Shown: positions 1 to 11,155, numbered from the stretch's first letter. The stretch is 64,000 bases of DNA from Conus ventricosus (GCA_018398815.1 CM031601.1:30627293-30691292), one strand, 5' to 3'. Notes: generated by a model not told the origin, from the letters alone. Translations and numbers: made by a program.

Positions 1-287
1 TGCACGCATCCAGACACGTTTTTCACGCTTTCAGAAACACACAAGGGTGCATGCGTACGACTGTCTTCGCTGTAAACAAACTCCCTCTCCCTATCTGAAC
101 ACGGACTCACAATGTCAGATTTTCTATTTTGAATTCCCCGTGCCGTGTTCGCCTGCGCATTGGACCATCCCCTTGAAACCGGCGTCTTTCCAAAATGCTG
201 CCCACTTGTATTTACACCTAACCTACTAACACAAAAACTATCTAACTCGTCAAGAACATTTGTTTTACTAGGCCGGCCGTATTCCTA

Positions 288-1339
288 TGGTACCTCCACG
301 ATGCTTGTTTCATCACCAGACAAGAAGAATTTCTTCCCTTCGATGACCAGGTGGTCGTAGATCATGTGGCCCTCTTTCCCTGATCCTTGGCAGCTCTCAG
401 ATGAGGTGACAACTTTTTCAAATTAACCGAACTCGCTGAGAATAGTCCTCTGCCACAAACAGATCAGTCCCTTTCAGTTTCCACTTCGCCTTCAAGATCT
501 TAACTTTTTCTTTATAGAATGTACATCTGGCTATCACTGGTGAGTCCCGTTTAGCGTTCACACGATGAACTCTGTCAAAGGAGAAGTCATCAGTCAGATC
601 CATCTTGTCAGCCAGCATGTTCCTCAGGAGGTTCTCACATTGCTCAGGCGTCTCCCTTTCAGCTCTGGGAATTCCATGCACAATGATGTTATTTCTCTTT
701 GATCAGCACTCTAAATCGTCCGTTTTTCTTTCTAAAGCTTTCAGTTGTTCCTGCATGCACTTATTCGATTGGTCGAGTTCATAATTTTGACTGTCTTAAG
801 ATTTCTACTTCTTCAGTAAGAACCTGAACTTGATCTTTTAGAGACGAGAAAGATTCTTTTATCTCCCCGAGGTCTTCTTGAACCTTGTCAAATTTACCTT
901 GCATATTGTCAAACTTCGTGCTCAAGCTGGTCAACATGGTCATGACGTCTGTCAAGGTAACTTCTGACCCCATCTTACTTTGCTCAAGCCTGGTTGACTG
1001 TCCACTGTCCTCCTGACCTGCAACGTCTTTGTCCAGACTCACCCTCGAGCTGCTGCTCGTCAGTCGGGACTGCTTCGCACTGGCAGACTTAGGAGGGCCA
1101 GGGTTAAGTTCAATGTCACCGCACTGCATGAGAATACCGCTCCAGAAAAACACAATGAGGGTCAGTCCAACCATGACACCGTCTAGCCGAGATCTCGCCC
1201 TTAATGTCCGACATCTCAATTCTCCTTTCTTCTTGGCCCGACGACACATGCAATTCCAAAATACAGTCACGAAACATCCACATGTTGACCGAAACACGAG
1301 CGGTACTGCAGGCATGTCCAACACAGGTATGATGACCAA
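288..1339 (-). pseudogene. LINE ORF1 protein, frameshifted
   Basis: This is an RNA-binding ORF1 protein of a LINE, expected to coat element RNA. The first 186 codons (1,339 to 782) hold two hydrophobic stretches, a 2A motif at about residues 75-82, a Ser-rich linker, and a heptad-like coiled coil over roughly the last 65 residues. A one-base shift near 783 and an in-frame TGA near 700 separate this from the RRM-like part at 418-681, which contains HGIPRAERET and FDRVHRVN. A stop near 418 follows, and then the C-terminal YDHLVIEGKKFFL, with the final stop near 288. The same HGIPR and FDR-HR-N motifs occur in the ORF1 copy near 3.7 kb. The protein cannot be made intact from this copy. Confidence 0.75.
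1094..1117 (-). other. 2A-type translational recoding motif (DIELNPGP)
   Basis: The minus strand encodes MQCGDIELNPGP over 1,094-1,129, and its last eight residues fit the 2A consensus D(V/I)ExNPGP exactly. It sits directly after a hydrophobic segment (VGLTLIVFFWSGIL), so ribosome skipping would release a short membrane or signal-like N-terminal peptide from the coiled-coil ORF1 protein. 2A motifs at the start of ORF1 are known from CR1/L2-type LINEs of sea urchins, molluscs and amphioxus. Activity here is inferred from the motif. Confidence 0.85.
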
Positions 1340-2141
1340 CTGTCAACCCTCAGAGTGACCAACAACAGTCGTACTGTGCAAAAGTAGCTGGACCGATGTC
1401 ACACACGTCATGCACTGAAGAGTACACGTACACTCCCCCGACAGATTTACTTCGCTAATAACATCAATAACATCGTCTTCGGTTTCACCATTTTCAAGAA
1501 GCTCATGAAAATGAGAAAACCAGTTATCAATAGTTATATTACTGGATGTATGCACTCTTTTCACATATATTCTGTGCAAGTGCTTCCAAAATTCTTGCTG
1601 GTCATTCACCGAATTTACGAGGTTACATAGTAAGAACTGTTATTTTTCTTTTTCTTCCTCTCGATCCATTTTTTGTATTCTCTTCGTGCAAGACAATATG
1701 TTTTGTTATCTTATTTATCTAGCGTTCTCCTGTATATCCGCAGAAGCCTCTTGCCTTTAATTCAGTACTAGTGCATTCTGTATCATACCTATCATTGTCC
1801 CCATTTCTGCCATCCAATTTAATTCGTCTTTTCATGCGTTCAGCTTGTTTTGTAATACATTCATTAAGAGCATCAAGGGCAGCATTAACACCCTCGTCAA
1901 TGAGAGCAATAGCCCGTCCAAACAACGACAGTGTATCTTTGCTATTCATTTGCTTATTAAATAAATCGACATGTTTATCTTGCCACTGGAATTTTCAATA
2001 AACTGAATTTTTTTTAAATTTCACATGTCTCATTTCTATGTGTTCTGAAGAGAACCAATGCTAAATCCCAACGGTAAATGGTCAGAATCAGTTCGTTCAG
2101 CTACATAAAGTTTACAAAACAGATGGATGACAGCAAACAAA

Positions 2142-3022
2142 TCACAGGATGCTAATGAAATAATCATTCACACTACTTCCAGTTTCTGATATGTGTGTGA
2201 AATGACCTTGACAGTCACCATTACATACACCGTTTAAAATACATAGACCCATTGATGTACACATATTCAAAAACAACTTACCGTATCTGTTTAAGCATTT
2301 ATCTTCAGAGTTTCTGTCACTCATCTCAGGTCTGTAGATTAATTGAAATTATTGACAGTTTCATGTACATTCAAGTCTTGTGGAACATCAGATGTTCTAC
2401 TGTTTAGATCTCCAGAAAGAAGTACAAACACGTCGGGCAGAACTAGTAGAGCATCAACAATACAGGCTTCTAGATCAGTAATGCCATTTTCAATATCGCA
2501 AAACGAATGATATGGTGAATTCTCTGGTGGTACATACGCACAAACATACAAAATATCCTTTGATAAGCCAAAATGACTCTTATGAATAAGAAACATAATG
2601 ACGTTTTTATTATCAGTATATACCTCTTGAATATATGGCAAACATTCCTTTTTGACCAGACATATAACCCCACCAGAGCGCCTCCCTCGTTTTGTAAAAC
2701 GAGTAGCTGGTCTACAGAACACTTTATAATTTATATACACGCTAGATTGAAATCAACCACAAATGTTTCAACAAAACAAATAAAATCGAAAGAAACAGTA
2801 TATGACACCACACTCTTCGTCAGCAATCTTGGGAAGCAAACCACACACGTTCCAATGTAAAAACATAACGGGTTTACCATTCATACATGGACTGTTGACG
2901 TTGTCATGACCTCTCACACGATCTTGACCTTTCTCATTTTCACAATGGTTATAAACACAGTTAGAATTGCTTGCAGACGTTTCTGCAGAAACATGTGAAA
3001 CAGACAGACGAAGAGTTTTCAT
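2142..3022 (-). pseudogene. LINE ORF2 endonuclease domain, broken
   Basis: This is an apurinic-type endonuclease domain that would nick target DNA for target-primed reverse transcription. Visible motifs are HWNVCGLLPKI (2,870-2,830), RRSGGVICLV (about 2,680), LLSGDLNSRT (about 2,400, matching the SGDxNxR catalytic motif), and GSSVNDYFIS near the end (matching SxxDY). Stops lie between these blocks near 2,760 and 2,340. The layout is that of CR1/L2 ORF2 endonucleases. Confidence 0.75.
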
Positions 3023-3379
3023 TCATTAAAGAAACATTTACTCTGCTAGACAAAGCGGCCATAAAAGAAATATTAGAACGAAGATCTATTTCATCACGAA
3101 CTATGGACCCATTGTCAACTTTATTAAACGAACTCATTTCATCTGCCTGTGTTTCTTATCACGTGTTTAGTGATGCCAGCATTACCCGTGTGAACACTGT
3201 CACAAGCGCCTGCCACCGACACCCCTGTGTTACCTGCCAACGCTCGACCTGCACGTGCGCTCTTCTCTGACGATGCACACACTGCCGGTGTCAGACTAAC
3301 TTGCGTTCCCTCTCCTACGTTCACAATTTCATGGACATTGCATTTTGACATTTTCAATGAATTAGCATATTCATGATGA

Positions 3380-3892
3380 GGCCGGCCGTGTCCCTAAGTG
3401 ACATGCTGAAGTGTGTCTGCCTGATCCAGATAGTACTTTTGACCATCAATTATCAGATGGTCAAAAACCATAGAAACCCTTTTATTGGCATTTTTTGCAG
3501 CCTTCAGATGAGGAACGAGTTTCTTCCTGATCTCCCTGACTCACTGATGTATACACGTGATCCCTGCAACTTGCGTCTAGCACCCAGTAGTCGTTCTTTG
3601 TCCTTGTAGAAGGTACAACAACCGATGATGGGGAGTCAGGTTTTCTGTTAAGCCGGTGAAGCCTGTCAAACTGAATATCACTGGCCAGCTCGAGTTGGTC
3701 AGTGATCAAATCCTGAACCAGCCCCTCACAGTCCTGCCTAGTCTCATTTTCCTTTCTAGGTATGCCATGAATTATTATATTATTCCTCTGGACCGTCCTT
3801 CTAAATCATCATTCTTCAGTTCCAACTGTAGGACCTTCTCACTCAGTTTGTCATTTTGTTCATTTAACATTTCATTTTCTCGTTTAAGAGAG

Positions 3893-3900
<8 letters not shown>
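3380..3900 (-). pseudogene. LINE ORF1 RRM-like domain, frameshifted
   Basis: A coiled-coil tail (heptads around NDKLSEKVLQLE) leads through a one-base frameshift near 3,785 into RNNIIIHGIPRKENET, then FDRLHRLNRKPDSP. These are the same motif positions as in the copy at 418-681. The C-terminal DHLIIDGQKYYL lies near 3,440. The upstream half, where a 2A motif would be expected, falls in the assembly gap. Confidence 0.7.
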
Positions 3901-3935
<35 letters not shown>

Positions 3936-4003
3936 GAGACAGAGACAGAGCAGAACAGAGAGACAGAGAGACAGAGAGAGAACAGAGAGAGACAGAGAGA
4001 GAA
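3892..4003. repeat. (GA)n microsatellite at gap edge
   Basis: GA-rich simple repeat with interspersed GACAGA units, running into the N gap. Confidence 0.95.
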
Positions 4004-5003
4004 NNNNNNNNNNNNNNNNNNNNNNNNNNNNNNNNNNNNNNNNNNNNNNNNNNNNNNNNNNNNNNNNNNNNNNNNNNNNNNNNNNNNNNNNNNNNNNNNN
4101 NNNNNNNNNNNNNNNNNNNNNNNNNNNNNNNNNNNNNNNNNNNNNNNNNNNNNNNNNNNNNNNNNNNNNNNNNNNNNNNNNNNNNNNNNNNNNNNNNNNN
4201 NNNNNNNNNNNNNNNNNNNNNNNNNNNNNNNNNNNNNNNNNNNNNNNNNNNNNNNNNNNNNNNNNNNNNNNNNNNNNNNNNNNNNNNNNNNNNNNNNNNN
4301 NNNNNNNNNNNNNNNNNNNNNNNNNNNNNNNNNNNNNNNNNNNNNNNNNNNNNNNNNNNNNNNNNNNNNNNNNNNNNNNNNNNNNNNNNNNNNNNNNNNN
4401 NNNNNNNNNNNNNNNNNNNNNNNNNNNNNNNNNNNNNNNNNNNNNNNNNNNNNNNNNNNNNNNNNNNNNNNNNNNNNNNNNNNNNNNNNNNNNNNNNNNN
4501 NNNNNNNNNNNNNNNNNNNNNNNNNNNNNNNNNNNNNNNNNNNNNNNNNNNNNNNNNNNNNNNNNNNNNNNNNNNNNNNNNNNNNNNNNNNNNNNNNNNN
4601 NNNNNNNNNNNNNNNNNNNNNNNNNNNNNNNNNNNNNNNNNNNNNNNNNNNNNNNNNNNNNNNNNNNNNNNNNNNNNNNNNNNNNNNNNNNNNNNNNNNN
4701 NNNNNNNNNNNNNNNNNNNNNNNNNNNNNNNNNNNNNNNNNNNNNNNNNNNNNNNNNNNNNNNNNNNNNNNNNNNNNNNNNNNNNNNNNNNNNNNNNNNN
4801 NNNNNNNNNNNNNNNNNNNNNNNNNNNNNNNNNNNNNNNNNNNNNNNNNNNNNNNNNNNNNNNNNNNNNNNNNNNNNNNNNNNNNNNNNNNNNNNNNNNN
4901 NNNNNNNNNNNNNNNNNNNNNNNNNNNNNNNNNNNNNNNNNNNNNNNNNNNNNNNNNNNNNNNNNNNNNNNNNNNNNNNNNNNNNNNNNNNNNNNNNNNN
5001 NNN
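4004..5003. other. Assembly gap, 1,000 N
   Basis: Exactly 1,000 unresolved bases. The round length suggests a scaffold join of estimated or arbitrary size. Open frames reported across it are meaningless. Confidence 1.
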
Positions 5004-5149
5004 TATGCTTCAGCCATTCACCTTCTCATATGACTGTTTGCAAAAATACCTCCTCTTAATCTAATAAAAATAAAAATAAAAACTAATGCAATACGAAGTA
5101 ATACAATATAAACATTCTATAATCTGTTGCGATGTTTAGCGATTCTTAC

Positions 5150-5252
5150 CGATTTCCTTGCAAAAAGTCTCCAGATCTTGTTCTTCGAAGTTTCGTGGCG
5201 TTGCCCTTGTTTTGTTTTGAAGCCACATGTGCTTTGCGACGATTTGGTCCAT
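5150..5252 (-). CDS. Candidate first coding exon, unknown protein
   Basis: The minus strand opens with ATG at 5,252 and reads MDQIVAKHMWLQNKTR...DLETFCKEI, ending one base into a codon at a consensus donor (G|GTAAGA) at 5,150. An in-frame TAG lies about 30 bases upstream, so the ATG is the likely start. About 350 bases further upstream, GCCATTTTG, a TCACGTGAC palindrome and a CpG-containing stretch (5,590-5,640) resemble a metazoan transcription start region. I do not recognise the protein. Downstream exons would lie in or beyond the gap. The open frame at 5,320-5,622 on this strand is probably 5' leader. Confidence 0.35.
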
Positions 5253-8088
5253 GAGACACTTGTTTTCTATTGGATGAATTGACTAGGACAGGCAATGAAT
5301 ACATTAACTTGTACCTCAATCAAAAGGTATACAGTCTATACTTCTTCTGAGCCACAGGAAACATGGTGTCTGTGAACGTTGTTTGTTGTTTTCTATCCGA
5401 ATTCGCGGAAAATTGCCCAGAAGCTGTTACAATAAAAACTTTGTCCCCGGTTTTCATTTTTAAATATTTGAATTGCCCTCTGAAAATGCTATTCTGTTTT
5501 AAATTCCCTTTATTTTGAGACTCATCAGGCCATGTGCATTGTCTGTTACTGTTTAATATTTGGTAAGAAAGTGCACTGTGATCAAAGTGGACTTGACCAA
5601 AATGGCTGGGTGCGCCGGTCACGTGACGACGTAGCGGCTCACAACCTAGTTCTCTCTTTAGTATTTAGTTTTCTTTCCAAAACATTCACCACTTAAAATA
5701 ATACTCATTCAAAAGAGGAAAGATTGAACTGTTATTTTGACCATATCATTCAAAGCCACAAGGTGCAAGGACTGAGCATAAGAATTGCACAGAAAAATGA
5801 GCCAAAATCGGTGTTGCATATACCTGTGATGACCAGAACTCTGAGGCCGGCTGCCGCTACCTAATTAAAGTGTTCAGAAGAGGTAAAATGGTGAGCCCTC
5901 ACTTCATGCAAACTCTAAGTGTAAAGCAATAGACTCACACGTTATGTGCTGTCTGAGCTGTCAGTTCCTGACATACACTGTTTATTTATCAATGGAAAAA
6001 AGTATCGTCTGTTTATCTGTCTACCAGATAGGATAGATAGACGGAACGACAAGTTGGACAGATGGACAGATGAGGATACAAAAAACAGAAATGCAAGACA
6101 TAGTCAGTGATGTGCATGATAGTAAAGAATTATCAAAATGCGTAAGAAATCTTGAGAAACCCAAATGCACCACTGATAAAATTTATCACTACCAAGATGA
6201 TGCCCCAAAACATATTCTTATGTCAAATAAACAAGAGTTTACTTTCATCATCATTATTTTCAGTGCCTATCCGTCAATCAGAGTCCAAGTTCTAAGAGCT
6301 TACAATACATCCATCTCTCATTTACACAAAAACAAGGCTGCCTACCTGGGTGTTTGAGCAAACGAAGAGCTGCCTGCTGCATTTACGTTTGATCAGTTTC
6401 CATGTAATCAGTCAGGATATTAGTTTTGTTCCTTCATTCTTCTGATATTTTTCAACATGGACATGCTATGTTAATTTTGTCATCGATACCAACAGCCAAA
6501 ACTGGCCCTCTCTTCCGAATGTGGTGGATGGGATTTTGCAAGTGTCCAAGATATATGTGTATGTTCACACACAGAATTCAGTTAATAATCTCATAATTTT
6601 TAGGTCAGAAACAATGTTAAATCCAAGGGAAAAATCCTCCTGTACCAAAAAGCTGGTGGATTTATTTGAACCCGCAACCTCAGATCACCAGGGGTTACGA
6701 GTCTGGCACTCTCTCGATTGTAGTAAATGTAATACAATAAGTGGTCTTAACCCCCAAAACTAAAAGACATTTTTGTTTTACCATTTTATATCCAAGTCTA
6801 CACCATGAAATCCTCTATACCCAAAACACTGTTGGGAAAAAAATATTCAGGTCCCGTAAGTTCACAAACGAACATCTCCCATCTCATAAAGCATTACAAA
6901 AAAATCATCATAAGACGTAAGTAGATCAAATCATCAAAGGAGGAAGTTTCCGTAATTTTTCAAGAACCTAAACTGTCATGTATATGGCAATCCAGTATTA
7001 AAAAGAAAGAAAAAAAATGGGGTGGGAGTGGGTTTAACAAAGTGGATGTGGGGAGGGGGGTACAAAGAGTAACCTTACATTCAGCTAAAAAAGACACAGA
7101 TTTTCTATGAGGTATCAAGGGGATCCGTGGGCAGCGCAGTTTGGGATTTGAAGAGGAAAAAGAGAAAAAGAGTATGGCCAAAGGGCTGGAGGAGGTTGGA
7201 AGGTGGGGGAGGGGTCCATATCTAGGTATAAATAAAAAGTGGAGGACAGAGAGAGGAACTATCAATGTTGTGGAAGAATGAATAAAGCGATTTCTCAACC
7301 ACACTACCGCTCTTCTCTGGAGGGGAAGAGAGTATGGAGTTCCTGTTAAACACTTTCCATCCTCAACATCATTCTCCTCCTTTCCATCTAACCCAGACCT
7401 ATCTGGATGCTAAACGGACAAATTGTTCAAATGCACTAAAAACCCTATTAGATACCAGATGCAGCATTGATACATTCTCTTATAACAACATGCTACAAGT
7501 GAAGAAACATACTTTACATGCATAAAAAATTTTCATAATCCCAATGCATCCCAAATAATATTATTTGACCTCCATGTGACCATAGATTATTCTTCGACAT
7601 CCAAATACATAAATGAATGTTGTTTAAAGCATGGGTATCATGATAACATGAAGGTGGTGCTGTAAGAAAGGAACTTGTTATATGGGGAAAAAAAAAGTAA
7701 ATTCTGAGAAAAACTCACACTGACACTTTTTTCCAGTTGTCTTTGTTTTTCTCCTTTTTGGGGTGGTGGTGATGGTGTATTTTTGTTCAAACAGTCGATA
7801 TGATCAGAAAAAATTTAGACATAGCAAAAGTTGCCTACAAAAGAGAAAGAATTACGAAACAAGAGTAGAAAGAATCAAGAAACAAACAACAATGTTTCTT
7901 ACATATCAAGTCATTGCCATTTTCAATTTTTAAAAAAGACAGTCACTATTAAGAGTTATTGCTTTGCCTAGCTATTGTGAGGCACTATTTGGCTATGAAC
8001 AATTGAATATGCAGAACACTTAAAAAATAGAAAATTCGTAGAGAAATAATCATCTGCAAATACAAAATAACAAAAAAACAAAGCTTAC
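5253..8088. other. Non-coding stretch, no gene seen
   Basis: AT-rich sequence without a convincing exon on either strand. It contains a SINE-like tRNA head (6,655-6,730) and purine/pyrimidine-rich patches at 7,000-7,260. Short open frames here lack coding character. Confidence 0.6.
6655..6730 (-). repeat. tRNA-derived SINE head remnant
   Basis: On the minus strand, AATCGAGAGAGTGCCAGACTC (split as A-box-like region and anticodon arm) is followed by CGTAACCCCTGG and GGTTGCGGGTTCAAAT. This is the order A box, anticodon loop CTCGTAA (CGT, threonine-type), B box. An extra AAT in the T arm argues against a functional tRNA. Confidence 0.5.
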
Positions 8089-8303
8089 AGCTTTTCTGGA
8101 AGATCTTGTCAGCCCGGATGTTTTTGCAACTTCACAGCATCGCTCAAGAAAAAGTTGCCTGCTGCTGGGACTGAAGATGAGGGGAGCAGCTTAGACCTGT
8201 GATGACAGCACGGTAGAGCTTCCGGATTTGTCCATTTCTCTATGGTCATCACCACATAGTTGAGAGCCAGGTCAACAAACACTTTATAGTCCTTCATTAC
8301 TGT
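8089..8303 (-). pseudogene. RNF213-like gene B, exon 3 (frame-broken)
   Basis: The exon starts after the acceptor TTGTTCTTTCAG, in phase 0, matching the end of the exon at 13,249. It reads TVMKDYKVFVDLA. With one base added near 8,267 it continues SQLCGDDHREMDK, and with another near 8,227 it continues IRKLYRAVITGLS. The combined stretch aligns in order with the FVDLASxxAGEND...DRVxxFHDAVQGY region of RNF213. At least one more break follows before a donor-like GCT|GTAAGC at 8,089. RNF213 is a giant E3 ligase with an AAA+ ring; this stretch lies in the helical part before the ring. The breaks could be base-calling errors at short homopolymers or real decay. Confidence 0.55.
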
Positions 8304-8399
8304 CTGAAAGAACAAGCAGTTTGATTAACTGTCTTGCTCATATGGTGGTAATAGTTTGTAACAAATTAATAAGATGTTATTCTAACATGGACTTTAGCC

Positions 8400-10055
8400 T
8401 TGGGCAGTCTGTAAGGAGTTCCAGCTTTGTGAAGCTCGATGCTGCTGGTGCCCAGACGCCATCAGGAGTTGGAAGATCAAGCTGTCGACTTAATTGGATT
8501 ACAAATTCACTTCTGCATACCAGACAACCAAGCAGAGGATAAACCGGTCATAGACCAGAAGCAACAGCTCAAGACAGAAAAAGCGGCAGCCAACACTTTT
8601 GCAGAGGCTGTACTGAGAAGTGGTACACTCCATTGCCTAGAGAGCACATCAAACCAGGTTCTTGAAAGAAAAAAACTCATCTCCTTCTCTAGACCCAACC
8701 GGAGAAGCAGATGACAGCTGCATGAAGGTATGCCATCAACATGAAGGAGCTCAGCAAAGCATCAGCAAGTTGGTGTCATAAGGAAAGCCCCAGGGCCTGA
8801 TGGCATTACTGGTACATGCTGAAGTACCTTGGCCCTGTCTCAAGAAAAGTCTGTTTCAGATCTGCAACAGCTGGAGAAGAGGAGTCGTGCCCCAATCTGA
8901 AGTAAAGCTGTGATCATTCCCAATTCCTGAAGAAGGGGAAGAAAAACAAAAAAGACACTAGCAGCTTCCCCCATCAGCCTCCTAAGCACTGTCGCAAGCT
9001 GTTGGAAATAGGCTGCCAACCTGTGTGATGGGAAGAAGAGGTGACTAAACGTCTTGATGCAGGGTGAAAAAGTATGCCTGCCAAGATACTCGTCATGCCT
9101 GACTGGAAACTTGACCAGAGTTGGAGGCCTCCATCAGTCTTGGTGTTCCGGAATCACCACAGAGATCAGCCACCTCCAGTTCTCAAAGCTCTTCTCATGG
9201 TGATTGAGACATACACTCCAGCTCCTGGGACCCATATCTACACAAACAGATCAGCCGAGGAAGCACACACAAAATGGAGGCGTGGAGTTCAAATCAGATT
9301 CCCTGATGGAGACTTCAGGAACATTGGTCTGCGAGGAAAGCATCTGTATCTACTTCTCAGAGCTTAAGTCCTAAACCATTCAAAGGAAGCGGCAGACTTC
9401 CTCTCTCCTGTGGAAGATCCTACCAGTTCACCATCTTCACGAGTCCATGTCACCTTCAGGCCCTCAGCTCCCGAATCCTCATCCTCTGATCCAAGCCTTT
9501 AGAGCTCCTTGGCCACTTTAAACCCAAAAATGCTCTAATTACCTCAGTGGGCCCCCGTCCACATGGTCTCCCTGAAAAACGAGCACGCTGACCGACTAGC
9601 GAAGCGGGAAGCCACGCTCCCCTACAACCATGAGGAATTTAGTCACTCCTTACGTGGTACCTTCAGAGCGGACTGGATTAAAATTAAAAAAAACCAAGGC
9701 AAGAGGCACACCAAGACCCCATCCCCCACACTGGAGAGGAAAAAACGTAAACAATCATGTTCCGCTTGCACACTGGGTATTGTGGCCTGCGCGCCCACTC
9801 AGAGGATAGGAGTTTACAGACTCAGCCCTTGTGTCCTTGTGGACGAGCGACAGACACCAGCACATGTCTTCCAGGAATGTCCCCTCAATGATGAGAGTCA
9901 AGTGTGAGCCTGGCCAGAATGGGCAGAACTCAAGACTAAATCTCTGGGGGGACTGCCTTCAGTCTTACGCTGTCGGCCTGTTTGGCCACCACCCTGGGTT
10001 CGGCTGTAGTGCATAGCTGTCGAACGATTGAGGAGGGAGGAATCTGGATACAAGG
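8400..10055 (+). mobile_element. Decayed LINE (I/Nimb-like), RT to RNase H
   Basis: The plus strand carries scattered reverse-transcriptase pieces in all three frames: KAPGPDGIT near 8,785, WRRGVVPQSE near 8,880, and a degraded KKGKKN...SLLSTV stretch near 8,935-9,000. An RNase H end follows (HADRLAKREATLP, 9,583-9,625). A C-terminal cysteine-type stretch (CVLVDERQTPAHVFQECPL, 9,828-9,885) and a WPEWAELKTKSLGG tail come next. The (CA)n run follows directly. The order and tail resemble I/Nimb-clade LINEs. Many stops and frameshifts show it is long dead. Confidence 0.6.
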
Positions 10056-10059
10056 GCGT

Positions 10060-10061
<2 letters not shown>

Positions 10062-10108
<47 letters not shown>
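10062..10108. repeat. (AC)n microsatellite
   Basis: About 23 AC dinucleotides, followed by an A-run and a few more AC units. It lies at the 3' end of the LINE fragment. Confidence 0.98.
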
Positions 10109-10112
<4 letters not shown>

Positions 10113-10302
10113 ACACACACACCCACCAAAAGCATACTTCACACACTCACACAACCTTCCCCACACTACAACTCTTCTCTCTTTTCTTAAATACCCAAAA
10201 CCACATGTTTACAAGAACATAACCTCCCCTCCTCTCTCTCAAACACACCACAGAAGCTAAAACAAGAAAACTTTGCCTCCAGCCAGGTTTCTTCTGACCC
10301 AG

Positions 10303-10426
10303 TGACAAACTTGCTGCACTCTTGACTTCCGATCTGGTCGGAAAGTCTGACCTGTGTGCTGTCGATGTCCTGCCAGAGCTTCTGAAGTGCCTACCACTGG
10401 AGTGTTCTAGCTGCCCAATGGGCTGG
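10303..10426 (+). CDS. Candidate exon, unknown protein
   Basis: This 124-base open segment sits between a good acceptor (TTTCTTCTGACCCAG) and a consensus donor (TGG|GTAAGT). In the only open frame it reads DKLAALLTSDLVGKSDLC...LPELLKCLPLECSSCPMGW, a leucine-rich helical composition. It ends in phase 0, which fits the acceptor of the candidate exon at 11,907. The strand is opposite to the RNF213-like exons, so it would be a separate nested or overlapping gene. I do not recognise it. Confidence 0.35.
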
Positions 10427-10932
10427 GTAAGTCCTGTAAAACAAAAGGGCTTCCCAAGAATACTGCATGTATATCTTATATGATGTAATTAAGTGATGAT
10501 TAGAGGATAGAACATAGTTTTCTAATGTCCCTATTAAATTTATTCGAAGCTAGGTTTCTTACCCTCACAAGGAAAGTATACTTAGTGGAGATCAGAGAGC
10601 TAACCTTCTGGGTGTGTAACATGCACTTAGCATGTATAAAAGAATTTAAGGCCAAAAATGGCCGTCATTGGCATATTCTCGTGGGAAAAATCAGTTAATG
10701 GCAAAAAACATATTCACAAGTAAATGAAGGAGATGTCATTTGAAATGACATACTCTTCCATGGATGACCTGCCTCAAGTCACAAGGAAAAGATATGTGTC
10801 ACAACAGAGCTATTACAGTATGATATGAATAACTGATTCTTAAAGTGATCAATGTACAATGCATAAAACACCCCCGTACAGAAACAATAATGTGAACAAG
10901 TTTTGCTGTAGACTTTCAACCCTATCACAAGC

Positions 10933-11155
10933 ACTACTGGCAGCACTTGATGAGCGCACCCAACACTGCTTGGGATCTTATTTTGTATCATTTACCGGAC
11001 ATGCAGAACTCTTACTTGATGAGCGCACCCAAACAATGCTTGGGCATCTAAATTTTGTATCATTATTATGGCTGCAGAAACTCTTACTCTGATGAGCGCA
11101 CCCAAACCTGTTTGGGCATCTAAATTTGTATCATTTTTACTACCGGCTGCCCAGG
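10933..11155 (+). repeat. Three ~75-bp tandem repeats
   Basis: The block TTGATGAGCGCACCCAA...TTGGG-ATCT...TTTTGTATCATT occurs three times at a spacing of about 75 bases. CCCAA and TTGGG within each unit form a short hairpin. Confidence 0.85.

Larger units (their letters stand above)
1..1345 (-). mobile_element. CR1/L2-like LINE, 5' part with ORF1
   Basis: The minus strand from about 1,345 down to the window edge reads as the 5' part of a non-LTR retrotransposon: a hydrophobic N-terminus with a 2A motif, a coiled coil, and an RRM-like ORF1 domain. It abuts another LINE of a related family at about 1,345, where the second element's ORF2 stops being recognisable. This copy therefore appears to have inserted into the other, or truncated it. 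No target-site duplication could be placed because the 3' end lies outside the window. Confidence 0.75.
1346..3900 (-). mobile_element. CR1/L2-like LINE, second copy (ORF1 end, endonuclease)
   Basis: From the gap edge downward the minus strand reads an ORF1 RRM-like region (3,900-3,480), an ORF1 tail (3,480-3,140), and an ORF2 start with an apurinic-type endonuclease (3,022-2,140). A degraded linker before the reverse transcriptase follows (about 1,950-1,430). No reverse transcriptase core is visible, because the sequence changes to the other LINE near 1,345. ORF1 has a one-base frameshift near 3,785. This copy is dead. Confidence 0.75.

Noticed and set aside
3656..5059. Open frames of 377-467 codons spanning 3,656-5,059
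   Set aside because: They are almost entirely translated N bases plus a GA microsatellite; no protein is encoded.
6655..6730. Threonine tRNA gene
   Set aside because: The T arm has an insertion and the acceptor stem does not pair; treated as a SINE remnant.
9898..10260. Cys/Val- or His/Thr-rich open frames near 10.0 kb
   Set aside because: Translations of the (AC)n microsatellite.
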